Source: Collinsella sp. (GTDB lineage: Bacteria > Actinomycetota > Coriobacteriia > Coriobacteriales > Coriobacteriaceae). Taken from it: a stretch of DNA of 12,632 nt. Position numbers and translations under genes: made by a program. The stretch covers positions 1-12,632 of the forward strand of contig WGSR01000020.1 in assembly GCA_014871545.1 (NCBI GenBank), written 5' to 3'. Under the pieces are notes generated by a model, which saw only the letters and a program-made list of their open reading frames with translations, was not told where the DNA came from and ran no database searches. The first letter of the stretch is position 1. Each line of letters begins with the position of its first letter. Positions 1-6,124 of this stretch are shown here, piece after piece.

Positions 1-11
1 CGCACTTTGAC

Positions 12-20
12 TGCTACAAT
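12..20 (+). promoter_or_regulatory. Possible extended -10 promoter element for the ModE-like gene
   Basis: TGC-TACAAT matches an extended -10 box (TGn followed by 5 of 6 bases of TATAAT). Any -35 box would fall at the window edge or outside it. Transcription would start near base 27, leaving a leader of about 75 nt before the ATG at 105. Called from motif match only. Confidence 0.3.
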
Positions 21-64
21 GCATGATTTAAGAAGAGCACACGAGGGTTTGACGCAGGCTTTGC

Positions 65-79
65 GTTTGCCCAGCAAAC
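65..79. promoter_or_regulatory. Small perfect dyad in the leader of the ModE-like gene
   Basis: GTTTGC-CCA-GCAAAC is a perfect 6-bp inverted repeat with a 3-base centre, lying between the possible promoter and the ribosome binding site (GGGGAG, 88-93). Winged-helix dimers bind dyads of this kind, so autoregulation is possible, but a short repeat like this can also arise by chance. Confidence 0.25.
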
Positions 80-104
80 ACTTTAGCGGGGAGACGTGGA
101 GCGT

Positions 105-449
105 ATGGAGTACAAGACGACGGCAAAGTTGGTCATTCAAGCGTGTGACAAGGATTTGCCGGGCGTGTTTGGTCATGGCTGCGTCTTGCTGCTGCAGGGT
201 ATCGCCCGCGAGCACTCGCTCAACCGCGCCGCCAAGAGCATGGGCATGGCCTATTCCAAAGCGTGGCGTATTGTAAACGAGGCGGAAGGGCAGCTGGGAT
301 GCAAACTCATCGAGCGCGACGGCGCCCGCGGATCCACCCTCACCCCCGCCGGTGAGCGAGCCATCGAAGTCTACGAGACGTTGCAGGACGAGATCAATGA
401 AGTCATTGCCGCAAGGGCAAACGACCTCATCGCCAGCATAAAAGAATAG
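105..449 (+). CDS. ModE-type winged helix-turn-helix regulator, DNA-binding domain only
   Basis: This encodes a small LysR/ModE-type DNA-binding protein of 114 residues. Residues of the type VLLLQGIAREHSLNRAAKS followed by AYSKAWRIVNEAEGQLG form the helix-turn-helix. The wing is IERDGARGSTLTPAGERAI, matching the N-terminal domain of E. coli ModE (KAAK...SYKTAW...GGSVLTPYGE). The following helix could dimerise the protein. The C-terminal molybdate-binding TOBE/MOP domains of ModE are absent, so whether it senses oxyanions cannot be told. I chose ATG at 105 because GGGGAG (88-93) lies 11 nt upstream. The in-frame GTG at 96 is only 2 nt from that site. It is the only plus-strand gene here and converges on the next gene. 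Its target is unknown. No mod transporter or molybdopterin gene lies in the window, though one could lie to the left. Confidence 0.85.
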   Translation: MEYKTTAKLVIQACDKDLPGVFGHGCVLLLQGIAREHSLNRAAKSMGMAYSKAWRIVNEAEGQLGCKLIERDGARGSTLTPAGERAIEVYETLQDEINEVIAARANDLIASIKE

Positions 450-489
450 CCAATTTAGGACGGGGTCTTATAGCCACACAACCCCTTCT

Positions 490-564
490 CATAAGTTGCG
501 GTGAAATAGGGACTGTTTATGCGGTTAAAGCCGTAAATCAATCCCTATTTCACCGCAACTTATG
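490..564. repeat. 75-nt near-palindrome with perfect 23-bp arms between convergent genes
   Basis: The left arm 490-512 begins CATAAGTTGCGG and the right arm 542-564 ends CCGCAACTTATG. The two arms are exact reverse complements over 23 bp. The 29-nt centre can itself fold (CGG 522-524 with CCG 531-533, TTTA 516-519 with TAAA 534-537), making one long stem. It sits 40 nt after the ModE-like stop and 18 nt before the stop of the minus-strand gene, so it may end transcription from both sides. However, neither flank has a T-tract and the arms are AT-richer than the surrounding DNA. That suits a dispersed palindromic unit (REP or MITE-like) as well as a terminator. No second copy occurs in this window. 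Confidence 0.7.
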
Positions 565-582
565 AAGTCGAGGATGATTTAG

Positions 583-1593
583 CTAGTTGCGGAGGGCGTT
601 GTCTAGGGTGGCGGCCACGATCAAGGGGTCGTCGGTGCCGGCGAAGAGACGGATGGTGCTCCCCTGCTTGCCGCGTGGGGCCGAAAGGCGCGTCGCTGCG
701 CCGCCGGCGAGCGATGTGCGGAACTCCCCCGACAAAGCATCGAACAGCTCCCCTGCGCTAAGCTCGATAAGATCAAATTCAACTGCCGGGCCAAAACCAT
801 GCTCGAGGATCCCCGTTGCAACCACATGGTCGGGATGCGAGCTCAGCCCGGGATAGCGCACGTTGCGTACCATCTCGTTCGCAGCCAAGTACTCGGCCAG
901 CGCACGGGCGCGGTCGAAATGCGCCTGCATGCGGGCGTTAAGCGAGGAAAGCCCGCGCTCCAGCACAGCGGCCTCGTCAGCAGGCAAATCAATCTTGGCC
1001 AAATCACAGCCCTCAAGCAGGGCATGCGCGCACTCAGCCGCGGCATCCACGCGATGGCGCTTGAGCTGCGAGCGCGCGGCCGACGCCGCCACGAGCTTGC
1101 GCGGCGCCTTGCCGGCGCACACGCGATCGAGCGCCTCAAGCGACAGCGCAGCACCCAGCCGCAGCGAATCGCAGCCAAAAGCTGACGCCACGGTGTTGTC
1201 CACAACCAGCAGCGCATGGGCCTCACGCGCCGCCCGACCCAGCGCACGAAGATCGGGCACACGCAGGCCAAAGCCACCGATGGAGTTCACAAACCACCAA
1301 AGGTGCGGCACCTCGGCATCAAACGATGCATCAAAGCCCTCGGACGCGGCGGCAAACACCTCGGCGGACGGCGAGCCCACCAGCACAACATCGCAGCCCT
1401 CAAAACCGCGAGCAAACGCATCGACAAAGTCATCGGCAAACGCAACCAGACGATCGCCGGGACGCACAATACCCAACAACGATAACGCCGCCGGCACATG
1501 CGGGGCCGCAAGCAACTGCGCCTCACGCGCGCCGGTCCTCAAAGCCCAAGCCTCTTCTAGCTGATGTACGCCCACACGGCACCATCCCTTCAT
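583..1593 (-). CDS. Cystathionine gamma-synthase-like protein (Cys/Met PLP fold), probable pseudoenzyme
   Basis: The 336-residue product has the Cys/Met-metabolism PLP-enzyme fold: a PGD turn, VDNTVASAF at residues 131-139, and the C-terminal IRLFAGTDDPL block equal to the family's IRLSVGIED. Family members usually have about 380-400 residues. Here the N-terminal segment carrying the Tyr-x-Arg cofactor contact from the partner subunit is missing, and a terminator directly upstream leaves no room for it. On ungapped alignment the SGM phosphate-binding loop reads APH (about residues 31-33), the ring-stacking Tyr is Val57, and the Schiff-base Lys is Arg157. Only the VDNT aspartate (Asp132) is kept. 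I infer that it binds PLP poorly or not at all. The frame is open throughout, so it is a divergent gene, not a simple pseudogene. ATG at 1593 is used. TTG at 1599 and GTG at 1575 (AAGGGA 9 nt upstream) are alternatives; no strong ribosome binding site is seen. Confidence 0.75.
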   Translation of the reverse strand: MKGWCRVGVHQLEEAWALRTGAREAQLLAAPHVPAALSLLGIVRPGDRLVAFADDFVDAFARGFEGCDVVLVGSPSAEVFAAASEGFDASFDAEVPHLWWFVNSIGGFGLRVPDLRALGRAAREAHALLVVDNTVASAFGCDSLRLGAALSLEALDRVCAGKAPRKLVAASAARSQLKRHRVDAAAECAHALLEGCDLAKIDLPADEAAVLERGLSSLNARMQAHFDRARALAEYLAANEMVRNVRYPGLSSHPDHVVATGILEHGFGPAVEFDLIELSAGELFDALSGEFRTSLAGGAATRLSAPRGKQGSTIRLFAGTDDPLIVAATLDNALRN

Positions 1594-1597
1594 AAGC

Positions 1598-1633
1598 AAA
1601 AACCCACGATGCGGGTGTTCCCCGCATCGTGGG
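1598..1633 (-). terminator. Intrinsic terminator of the sucrose operon
   Basis: CCCACGATGCGGG (1603-1615) and its exact complement (1621-1633) form a 13-bp GC-rich stem with a 5-nt loop. On the minus strand it is followed by TTTTT (1602-1598). It lies 38 nt past the stop of the GH32 gene. Its T-tract ends only 4 nt before the ATG at 1593 of the next gene on the same strand, so that gene must rely on read-through or a very close promoter. Confidence 0.9.
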
Positions 1634-1671
1634 CAACGGCTGCAGTATAGCGCCGATATACGACGAAACGC

Positions 1672-3213
1672 CTAGATGTTGAGCGTGTGATAGTTCACGC
1701 TCGCACCCGGAGCGTCAACGGTCACGCCATAGGCCTCGGGATAGATGCGCGTCGAAAACACAAGCGCGCCATCGTTCACAAACACCTCGACCGACGAGAC
1801 ATCGCCAACAATGCGCACGTTACGAACCTCGTCGACGGGCTCCCAGCGCACGGTACGACCGCAGCCGGCAGAAGCGCGACCCTCATCGGTAAATCGCATC
1901 TCAAAGCGCGAAGGCAGTTCGGCCTCAGCGGCCACAAACGCCAGCTTCAGCTCGCCATCAACGGTTGCGGCAAACGCGCCGTCGACACCGTCGGCAACAA
2001 CGTCAAAGCAAGTATCGCCGGCAACCTCCAACGAGCCCTCCCCCACACGCACCGAGGCATAATGGAGCTCGATCTCGCGCGCCGGCTGCTGCAGCACCAC
2101 GCCGCCATCACCGGCCGTAAGCTCGCGCGGCACCGTCATGCAGTGCTGCCAGCCGCACGCCACGGTAGGCGCGTTGCCATAGGTCGGCTCATCGGGCATG
2201 CCCATCCAGCCGATCAGAATGTGGCGACCATCCTCGGACATGAACTCCTGCGGAGCATAGAAGTCAAAACCGGCGTCCCACAGGCGGAACTCGCCCAGCT
2301 CATAGGCACCGTCACCACCGGCAATGTCGCCCGTTACAGGCATGTAGCCAGCAGCGTATACGTTGCCGCGGTCCCAACGGCCGCCCTCGAGCCCCTGGGG
2401 AGAGAAAGACAGAAACCTTGCCGGTACACCGCCATCCGCCTCAAGCTCAAGGTATCCCGGGCACTCCCACATAAAGCCAAAGCGCTCGGGCGTAGACACA
2501 CGGCTCTCGAGCTCCCAACTCAGCATATCGGCCGAGCCATACACCAGGATCTCACCCACATCGCGCCCGGCACCCTCGCCGTGCATGGCGCAAAATCGAC
2601 TATCGACATGCGGCCCATCCACGCGACGACGCGCGCCCAGCACCATGTGATAACGCCCGTCCGTGTCACGCCACACCTTGGGGTCACGCACGTGGCAGGT
2701 CAAATCCTCGGGATAATCCTCGGACGCCAGCACCACGCGCTTTTGGCTGAACTCCCGACCGGCAAGGCCATCAACGCTCTCCACATAGACGGTATCGGCG
2801 CGGCGGCCGGTATTGACGTAGTCGTACGTACCGTCAGCATCGGAAAGCTTAACGTTGCCCGTATAGAGCACGCGAATGCGACCGTCCTCGGCAAGCGCGG
2901 AGCCCGAATACACACCGTGGCAATCGAACGGCTCGTCGGGCAGCAGCGGAGCGCCAACATAGTCCCACGTCATAAGGTCGCGGCTCGTCGCATGACCCCA
3001 GGCCTTAACGCCGCCCTCGACATCAAACGGCGCATATTGAAAATAAGCGTGGAACACGCCACCCGCTTGGCAAAGACCGTTGGGGTCGTTGAGCCAACCC
3101 GCCGGCGGCATAATATGGAAGCGCTGGCCATATGCGCCATGACCACGCTCAGAGGCAGCGGCGTCAACAGCGGCAACCAGCTTTGCAAGGTCGCGACCAA
3201 GTGCATTAGACAT
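1672..3213 (-). CDS. scrB: Sucrose-6-phosphate hydrolase (GH32 beta-fructofuranosidase)
   Basis: This cytosolic enzyme hydrolyses sucrose-6-phosphate to glucose-6-phosphate and fructose. All three GH32 signatures are present: WLNDPNG (residues 40-46, nucleophile Asp43), the RDP motif (176-178, transition-state Asp177) in HVRDPKVW, and ECPG with acid/base Glu250. A five-bladed propeller and a C-terminal beta-sandwich (about residue 360 to the end) fit the 513-residue length, which is normal for the family. No signal peptide is present, as expected for a PTS-linked hydrolase. The ATG at 3213 has AGGA about 9 nt upstream. The gene follows the PTS gene by 107 nt with no terminator between, so the two are probably one transcript ending at 1598-1633. 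Related GH32 enzymes act on fructooligosaccharides. The PTS neighbour makes sucrose-6-phosphate the best guess. Confidence 0.93.
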   Translation of the reverse strand: MSNALGRDLAKLVAAVDAAASERGHGAYGQRFHIMPPAGWLNDPNGLCQAGGVFHAYFQYAPFDVEGGVKAWGHATSRDLMTWDYVGAPLLPDEPFDCHGVYSGSALAEDGRIRVLYTGNVKLSDADGTYDYVNTGRRADTVYVESVDGLAGREFSQKRVVLASEDYPEDLTCHVRDPKVWRDTDGRYHMVLGARRRVDGPHVDSRFCAMHGEGAGRDVGEILVYGSADMLSWELESRVSTPERFGFMWECPGYLELEADGGVPARFLSFSPQGLEGGRWDRGNVYAAGYMPVTGDIAGGDGAYELGEFRLWDAGFDFYAPQEFMSEDGRHILIGWMGMPDEPTYGNAPTVACGWQHCMTVPRELTAGDGGVVLQQPAREIELHYASVRVGEGSLEVAGDTCFDVVADGVDGAFAATVDGELKLAFVAAEAELPSRFEMRFTDEGRASAGCGRTVRWEPVDEVRNVRIVGDVSSVEVFVNDGALVFSTRIYPEAYGVTVDAPGASVNYHTLNI

Positions 3214-3320
3214 ATCAAAGTCCTAACGGATCGAAAGTAACAAGGCACCAGAGATCGGTACCAGATACGGGAAACGCTCGCGAGCATACAGCCCGCGGAC
3301 ATCCCCTCAATCAAAAGCTC
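3214..3320 (-). other. Spacer between PTS and hydrolase genes
   Basis: This 107-nt gap has no gene and no stem with a T-tract. It contains a perfect 10-bp palindrome (GCTCGCGAGC, near 3277-3286) and the hydrolase ribosome binding site. An RNA processing or attenuation role for the palindrome is possible but not shown. Confidence 0.4.
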
Positions 3321-4721
3321 TTAAGCCTGCTCGGAAGCCTTGGGCTCGTCCTTGTACAGGACAAACGAGATAGCAAAGGAAACCAGCGCGGCGACCGTAA
3401 ACATGATCGCGTACTGCACGGGCTGGGCCAGGCACAGCAGGATACCGAAGATGCCGGTAACGCCTGTGCCGGAAGCGGCGAGCGAAGTGAGCGCGCAGAC
3501 CAGGGCACCGCAACCGCCGCCGATGCAGCCGGCGATGAAGGGCTTAAAGAAGCGCAGGTTCACACCAAAGATGGCAGGCTCGGTAATGCCCATGAAGGCG
3601 GACAGGGCCGAAGGAAGCGCCAGACCCTTGATCTTGGCATCGCGGGTCTTAAAGGCAACGGCGAGTGCGGCGCCACCCTGAGCGATGTTGGCAGCACTGG
3701 CGATGGGCAGCCAGTAGGTCACGCCGCACTGGGCAAGCTGGCCCAGATCGATGGCGGTGTACATCTGGTGGATACCGGTAACGACCGTGGGAGCATAGAA
3801 CAGGCCGACGATAAAGGAACCGATGCCGAAGGGAAGGGTGAGCAGGGTCTGGATCAGACCGAGGATGGCGTTCTCGGCCCACACGAAGATGGGGCCGACG
3901 GCAACGAGGGTCACGAGCACGGTCACGAACACCGAGACGAGCGGAGTCACAAAGAGGTCGAACATCTCGGGAACGATCTTGTGCAGGCGCTTCTCGAGGA
4001 AGGCCAGAATAGCGCAGGCGATGACGATGGGGATAACGTGGCCTTGATAACCGACCCACTCAAAGCTGTACAAACCGGGGATGACGTGGACCATGGTCTG
4101 CACGCCCTCGGAGGCAACCGTGTAGGCGCTCTGCAACGAGGAGTTGATGAACGCACCACCGACGACGGCACCCAGATACGGGTTGGCGCCGAAGGCCTTA
4201 GCCGCGGAGTAGCCGATCAGGATCTGCAGAATGCCAAAGGACGTTCCCGAGACCAGGTCGGCAATCTTGTAGATAAAGCTATTGGTGTCGACCGCGATAA
4301 AACCGTTAGAGGCCATAAAGTTGAGGGCGCTCATGATTCCCAGCAGCAGACCCGAGGCCACGATGGCGGGGATGATGGGGACAAAGACGTCGCCGAGTAC
4401 CTTAATGGCACGCATAAAGATGTTCTGCTGCTGCGCCGCGGCCTCCTTGACCTCGGCCTTGGTGGCAGCCTCGACGCCGCTGAGCGCGATGAACTCCTCG
4501 TAGACCTTGTTGACGGTGCCGGTGCCAAAAATAATCTGGAGCTGGCCCTGGGCCTCAAAGACGCCCTTGGCGCCGTCGACGTTCTCGATGGCTTCCTTGT
4601 TAACCTTGGAATTATCGGCAATCACCAGGCGCAGACGCGTGGCGCAGTGCGCAGCCGAAACAACGTTGTCGGCGCCACCGATGTTGTCGAGCACCTCTTG
4701 GGCTGATTTGCGGTAGTCCAT
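3321..4721 (-). CDS. scrA: Sucrose-type PTS transporter, EIIBC
   Basis: This permease imports sucrose and phosphorylates it to sucrose-6-phosphate in the phosphoenolpyruvate phosphotransferase system. The N-terminal EIIB domain (about residues 1-85) carries the phospho-accepting cysteine in HCATRLRL (Cys26 from the chosen start). The EIIC membrane domain (about 105-455) has roughly ten hydrophobic segments and the signature ITEPAIFGVN. The protein has 466 residues and stops after EIIC. No EIIA domain is fused and none is encoded nearby, so a separate glucose-type EIIA must supply phosphate. An in-frame ATG exists at 4754, but the strong ribosome binding site lies inside that extension, so ATG at 4721 is the likely start. 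The gene is preceded by two operator copies and followed by the hydrolase. Sucrose specificity is inferred from the GH32 partner and family resemblance. Confidence 0.92.
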   Translation of the reverse strand: MDYRKSAQEVLDNIGGADNVVSAAHCATRLRLVIADNSKVNKEAIENVDGAKGVFEAQGQLQIIFGTGTVNKVYEEFIALSGVEAATKAEVKEAAAQQQNIFMRAIKVLGDVFVPIIPAIVASGLLLGIMSALNFMASNGFIAVDTNSFIYKIADLVSGTSFGILQILIGYSAAKAFGANPYLGAVVGGAFINSSLQSAYTVASEGVQTMVHVIPGLYSFEWVGYQGHVIPIVIACAILAFLEKRLHKIVPEMFDLFVTPLVSVFVTVLVTLVAVGPIFVWAENAILGLIQTLLTLPFGIGSFIVGLFYAPTVVTGIHQMYTAIDLGQLAQCGVTYWLPIASAANIAQGGAALAVAFKTRDAKIKGLALPSALSAFMGITEPAIFGVNLRFFKPFIAGCIGGGCGALVCALTSLAASGTGVTGIFGILLCLAQPVQYAIMFTVAALVSFAISFVLYKDEPKASEQA

Positions 4722-4725
4722 GACT

Positions 4726-4737
4726 TCCCTTTCCTCC
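4726..4737 (-). promoter_or_regulatory. Ribosome binding site that fixes the EIIBC start
   Basis: On the minus strand GGAGGAAAGGGA lies 4-11 nt before the ATG at 4721. It offers both GGAGG and AAGGGA as anti-16S pairing sites. Its position inside the longer open frame argues against the upstream ATG at 4754. Confidence 0.75.
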
Positions 4738-4775
4738 AACGGGCGCATGTGCACCCGGCCATCTTTGACACTTAC

Positions 4776-4793
4776 ACTGTAATCGTTTTCAGT
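4776..4793. promoter_or_regulatory. LacI-family operator O1 upstream of the PTS gene
   Basis: TGTAATCGTTTTCA (4778-4791), flanked by AC and GT, is an imperfect palindrome centred on CG, the hallmark of LacI-family operators. On the minus strand it reads TGAAAACGATTACA. It lies 55 nt before the PTS start codon and overlaps the expected promoter. The likely ligand is the LacI-type repressor encoded next door. The site also fits the general catabolite-responsive element pattern, so a CcpA-like regulator cannot be excluded. Confidence 0.7.
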
Positions 4794-4803
4794 TTCATAT
4801 GTC

Positions 4804-4817
4804 TGTAATCGTTTTCA
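4804..4817. promoter_or_regulatory. LacI-family operator O2 upstream of the PTS gene
   Basis: This is an exact second copy of TGTAATCGTTTTCA, 26 bp from O1, about two and a half helical turns. Two identical sites so close together suggest cooperative binding or occlusion of the promoter of the PTS-hydrolase transcript. Confidence 0.7.
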
Positions 4818-4904
4818 TAACAGGGTGAACGGTAGGAAAAAGCCGGCGAATGGTAGTTTTAAGGCAAAAATAGGCGCTCAGCGGCACACAGACGAGCCCA
4901 AAAC

Positions 4905-5885
4905 CTAGACATTCATAAGCTGATGGCCGAGCTTGAGCGTCTTGAGACCGCTCTCCCCCTCCTCGCCATCGAGCGCGTTGAGCAACATATTGGTCGCCTC
5001 GACGCCGCTGGTCAGGTAGCCGTAATGCACGGTGGGAATGCCGCCCGTCAGCGCGCGCAAAAATGCGTTGTCGCCGAAGCCGCTCACGCGACGCACGCCC
5101 TCGCCCATGCCACGCACCTCGTCAAGAGCGCGCAGGGCGCCGGCAGCCATAGTGTCGGTCGCGCACGCGATAAACGAAACATCGGGGGCATCGGCAAGCA
5201 GCTCGCGCGCAGCGCGATAGCCCGAGTCGAGCGTAAACGAGCCCAGGCGAATCAAGGCGGCATCGAGCGGGTTACCCGCGGCGCGCAAGCCGGCCTCAAA
5301 ACCGCGACGGCGGTCATAACCGGCCGCGCGGTCCTCTTCGGTAACTCCGATGTAGGCGATCTTGCCATCCACCCGACCCGCAAGCGCACGGCCGAGCTCA
5401 AAGGCAGCCTCGTAATCGTCGTGATAGACGCACGCCGCGCCCTCGACATGTTGGCCGATCAACACAATGGGCACACGGCACGACTCAATCGCGCGACGGT
5501 GCTCGTCGGTGATCATAGTTGCCACCAGAACAATGCCGTCAACCGGGTGGTTTTGGAATAAATCGAGGTATTCGAGCTCACGATCGGCCGCGTTGTCGGT
5601 GTTGGCAAGCAGCATCTGGTAGCCACGGCGACCGAGCACCTGACCAATGCCGGCGGTAATGCGGCTCACGGATTCCGAGTTGATCTTAGGTACGATGACG
5701 CCGATGAGCTTGGTGGAACCGGTGCGCAGCGCGCGAGCCTGGCTGGATCGCACGTATCCGGTCAGCTCGATTGTCTGCTTAATGCGCTCGGCCTTGTCCG
5801 CCGAGATATATCCACCGTTGAGGTAGCGCGAGACGGCGGCGCTCGAAACGCCGGCCAGCTCGGCCACATCTTTCATCTTAACCAC
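4905..5885 (-). CDS. scrR: LacI/GalR-family repressor, probable sucrose regulator
   Basis: This is a sugar-responsive repressor. The N-terminal helix-turn-helix is MKDVAELAGVSSAAVSRYLN, followed by the hinge helix ARALRTGS. A periplasmic-binding-protein-like sensor domain (about residues 60-320) begins with LIGVIVPKINSESVSRI. With the GTG at 5885 as start it has 326 residues, usual for the family. That GTG has AGGGG 5 nt upstream. ATG at 5876 is possible too. Longer open-frame starts (5957) would translate through the promoter and operator and are unlikely. It is read in the same direction as the PTS and hydrolase genes, 183 nt upstream of the PTS start, with operators in that gap and another before itself. 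This supports repression of the sucrose genes and autoregulation. The inducer is not shown by the sequence; sucrose-6-phosphate or fructose is a guess from context. Confidence 0.9.
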   Translation of the reverse strand: MVKMKDVAELAGVSSAAVSRYLNGGYISADKAERIKQTIELTGYVRSSQARALRTGSTKLIGVIVPKINSESVSRITAGIGQVLGRRGYQMLLANTDNAADRELEYLDLFQNHPVDGIVLVATMITDEHRRAIESCRVPIVLIGQHVEGAACVYHDDYEAAFELGRALAGRVDGKIAYIGVTEEDRAAGYDRRRGFEAGLRAAGNPLDAALIRLGSFTLDSGYRAARELLADAPDVSFIACATDTMAAGALRALDEVRGMGEGVRRVSGFGDNAFLRALTGGIPTVHYGYLTSGVEATNMLLNALDGEEGESGLKTLKLGHQLMNV

Positions 5886-5900
5886 GAGCACCCCTGTCAT

Positions 5901-5914
5901 TGAAATCGCTTTCA
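5901..5914. promoter_or_regulatory. LacI-family operator at the repressor's own promoter
   Basis: TGAAATCGCTTTCA is a near-perfect palindrome of the form TGAAA-n-CG-n-TTTCA. It lies 15 nt before the repressor start codon, covering the predicted transcription start. It differs slightly from the two PTS sites (TTTCA in both half-sites), which suggests tighter or differently tuned autorepression. It also satisfies the catabolite-responsive element consensus. Confidence 0.7.
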
Positions 5915-5916
5915 CC

Positions 5917-5946
5917 ATGATACCCGTGAAGACGGCATCCGAACAA
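5917..5946 (-). promoter_or_regulatory. Probable promoter of the LacI-family gene
   Basis: On the minus strand TTGTTC (5946-5941) and TATCAT (5922-5917, 5 of 6 bases of the -10 consensus) are separated by 18 bp. Transcription would start near 5910, inside the operator at 5901-5914, which suits repression. The -35 match is weak. Confidence 0.45.
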
Positions 5947-5957
5947 AATCGGCCCAC

Positions 5958-6094
5958 CCAGGTCGAGCAAACGTCAGCGAGCGGGCAGCTACCGTGGCGA
6001 GGTGCCGCGAAAGAGGAGCGAAGCGTACTTTATGTACGCGAGCGACGGTTTGAGCGGCAGATCGTCCGGCAGATGCCTGCGCAGCGTCGAGCGG
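5958..6094. other. Non-coding spacer between the repressor gene and the pel-type operon
   Basis: No gene is supported here. The stretch is rich in GCGAGCG/GAGCG-type words and contains the inverted repeat GCGTAC-TTTAT-GTACGC (6023-6039). A 25-codon plus-strand frame begins at 6032 but has no recognisable product. The composition resembles a dispersed intergenic repeat, which cannot be confirmed from one copy. Confidence 0.4.
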
Positions 6095-6118
6095 TCCGGC
6101 GTTTGTTAAAACGCCGGA
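6095..6118 (-). terminator. Hairpin ending the pel-type operon
   Basis: TCCGGCGTTT (6095-6104) pairs perfectly with AAACGCCGGA (6109-6118) around a 4-nt loop. It starts 6 nt after the stop of the DUF4956 gene on the minus strand. There is no T-tract beyond it, so termination would be of the hairpin-only kind or by RNA stabilisation. Its position supports the end of the operon here. Confidence 0.55.
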
Positions 6119-6124
6119 ACATAG

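Noticed and set aside
462..487. A GGGGT...ACCCC stem after the ModE-like gene as a terminator
   Set aside because: Only five base pairs with a 14-nt loop and two T residues; too weak to call.
1687..3240. A 517-codon plus-strand open frame opposite the GH32 gene
   Set aside because: It mirrors a gene with complete catalytic motifs, has no family resemblance and arises from GC-rich third positions on the coding strand.
3768..4706. A 312-codon plus-strand open frame opposite the PTS gene
   Set aside because: Low-complexity Asp/Gly/His-rich translation antisense to a clear EIIBC; no domain or ribosome binding site.
4822..4904. A terminator between the LacI-family gene and the PTS gene
   Set aside because: T-rich runs occur but no stable stem precedes them, so partial co-transcription cannot be excluded.
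5886..5957. An N-terminal extension of the LacI-family regulator
   Set aside because: It would translate the predicted promoter and operator; the DNA-binding domain of the family begins at the MKDVAELAGVS segment.
6032..6109. A 25-codon plus-strand frame with GAGGAG upstream
   Set aside because: Spacing to the ATG is long (13 nt), the peptide has no recognisable feature and the sequence looks repetitive.
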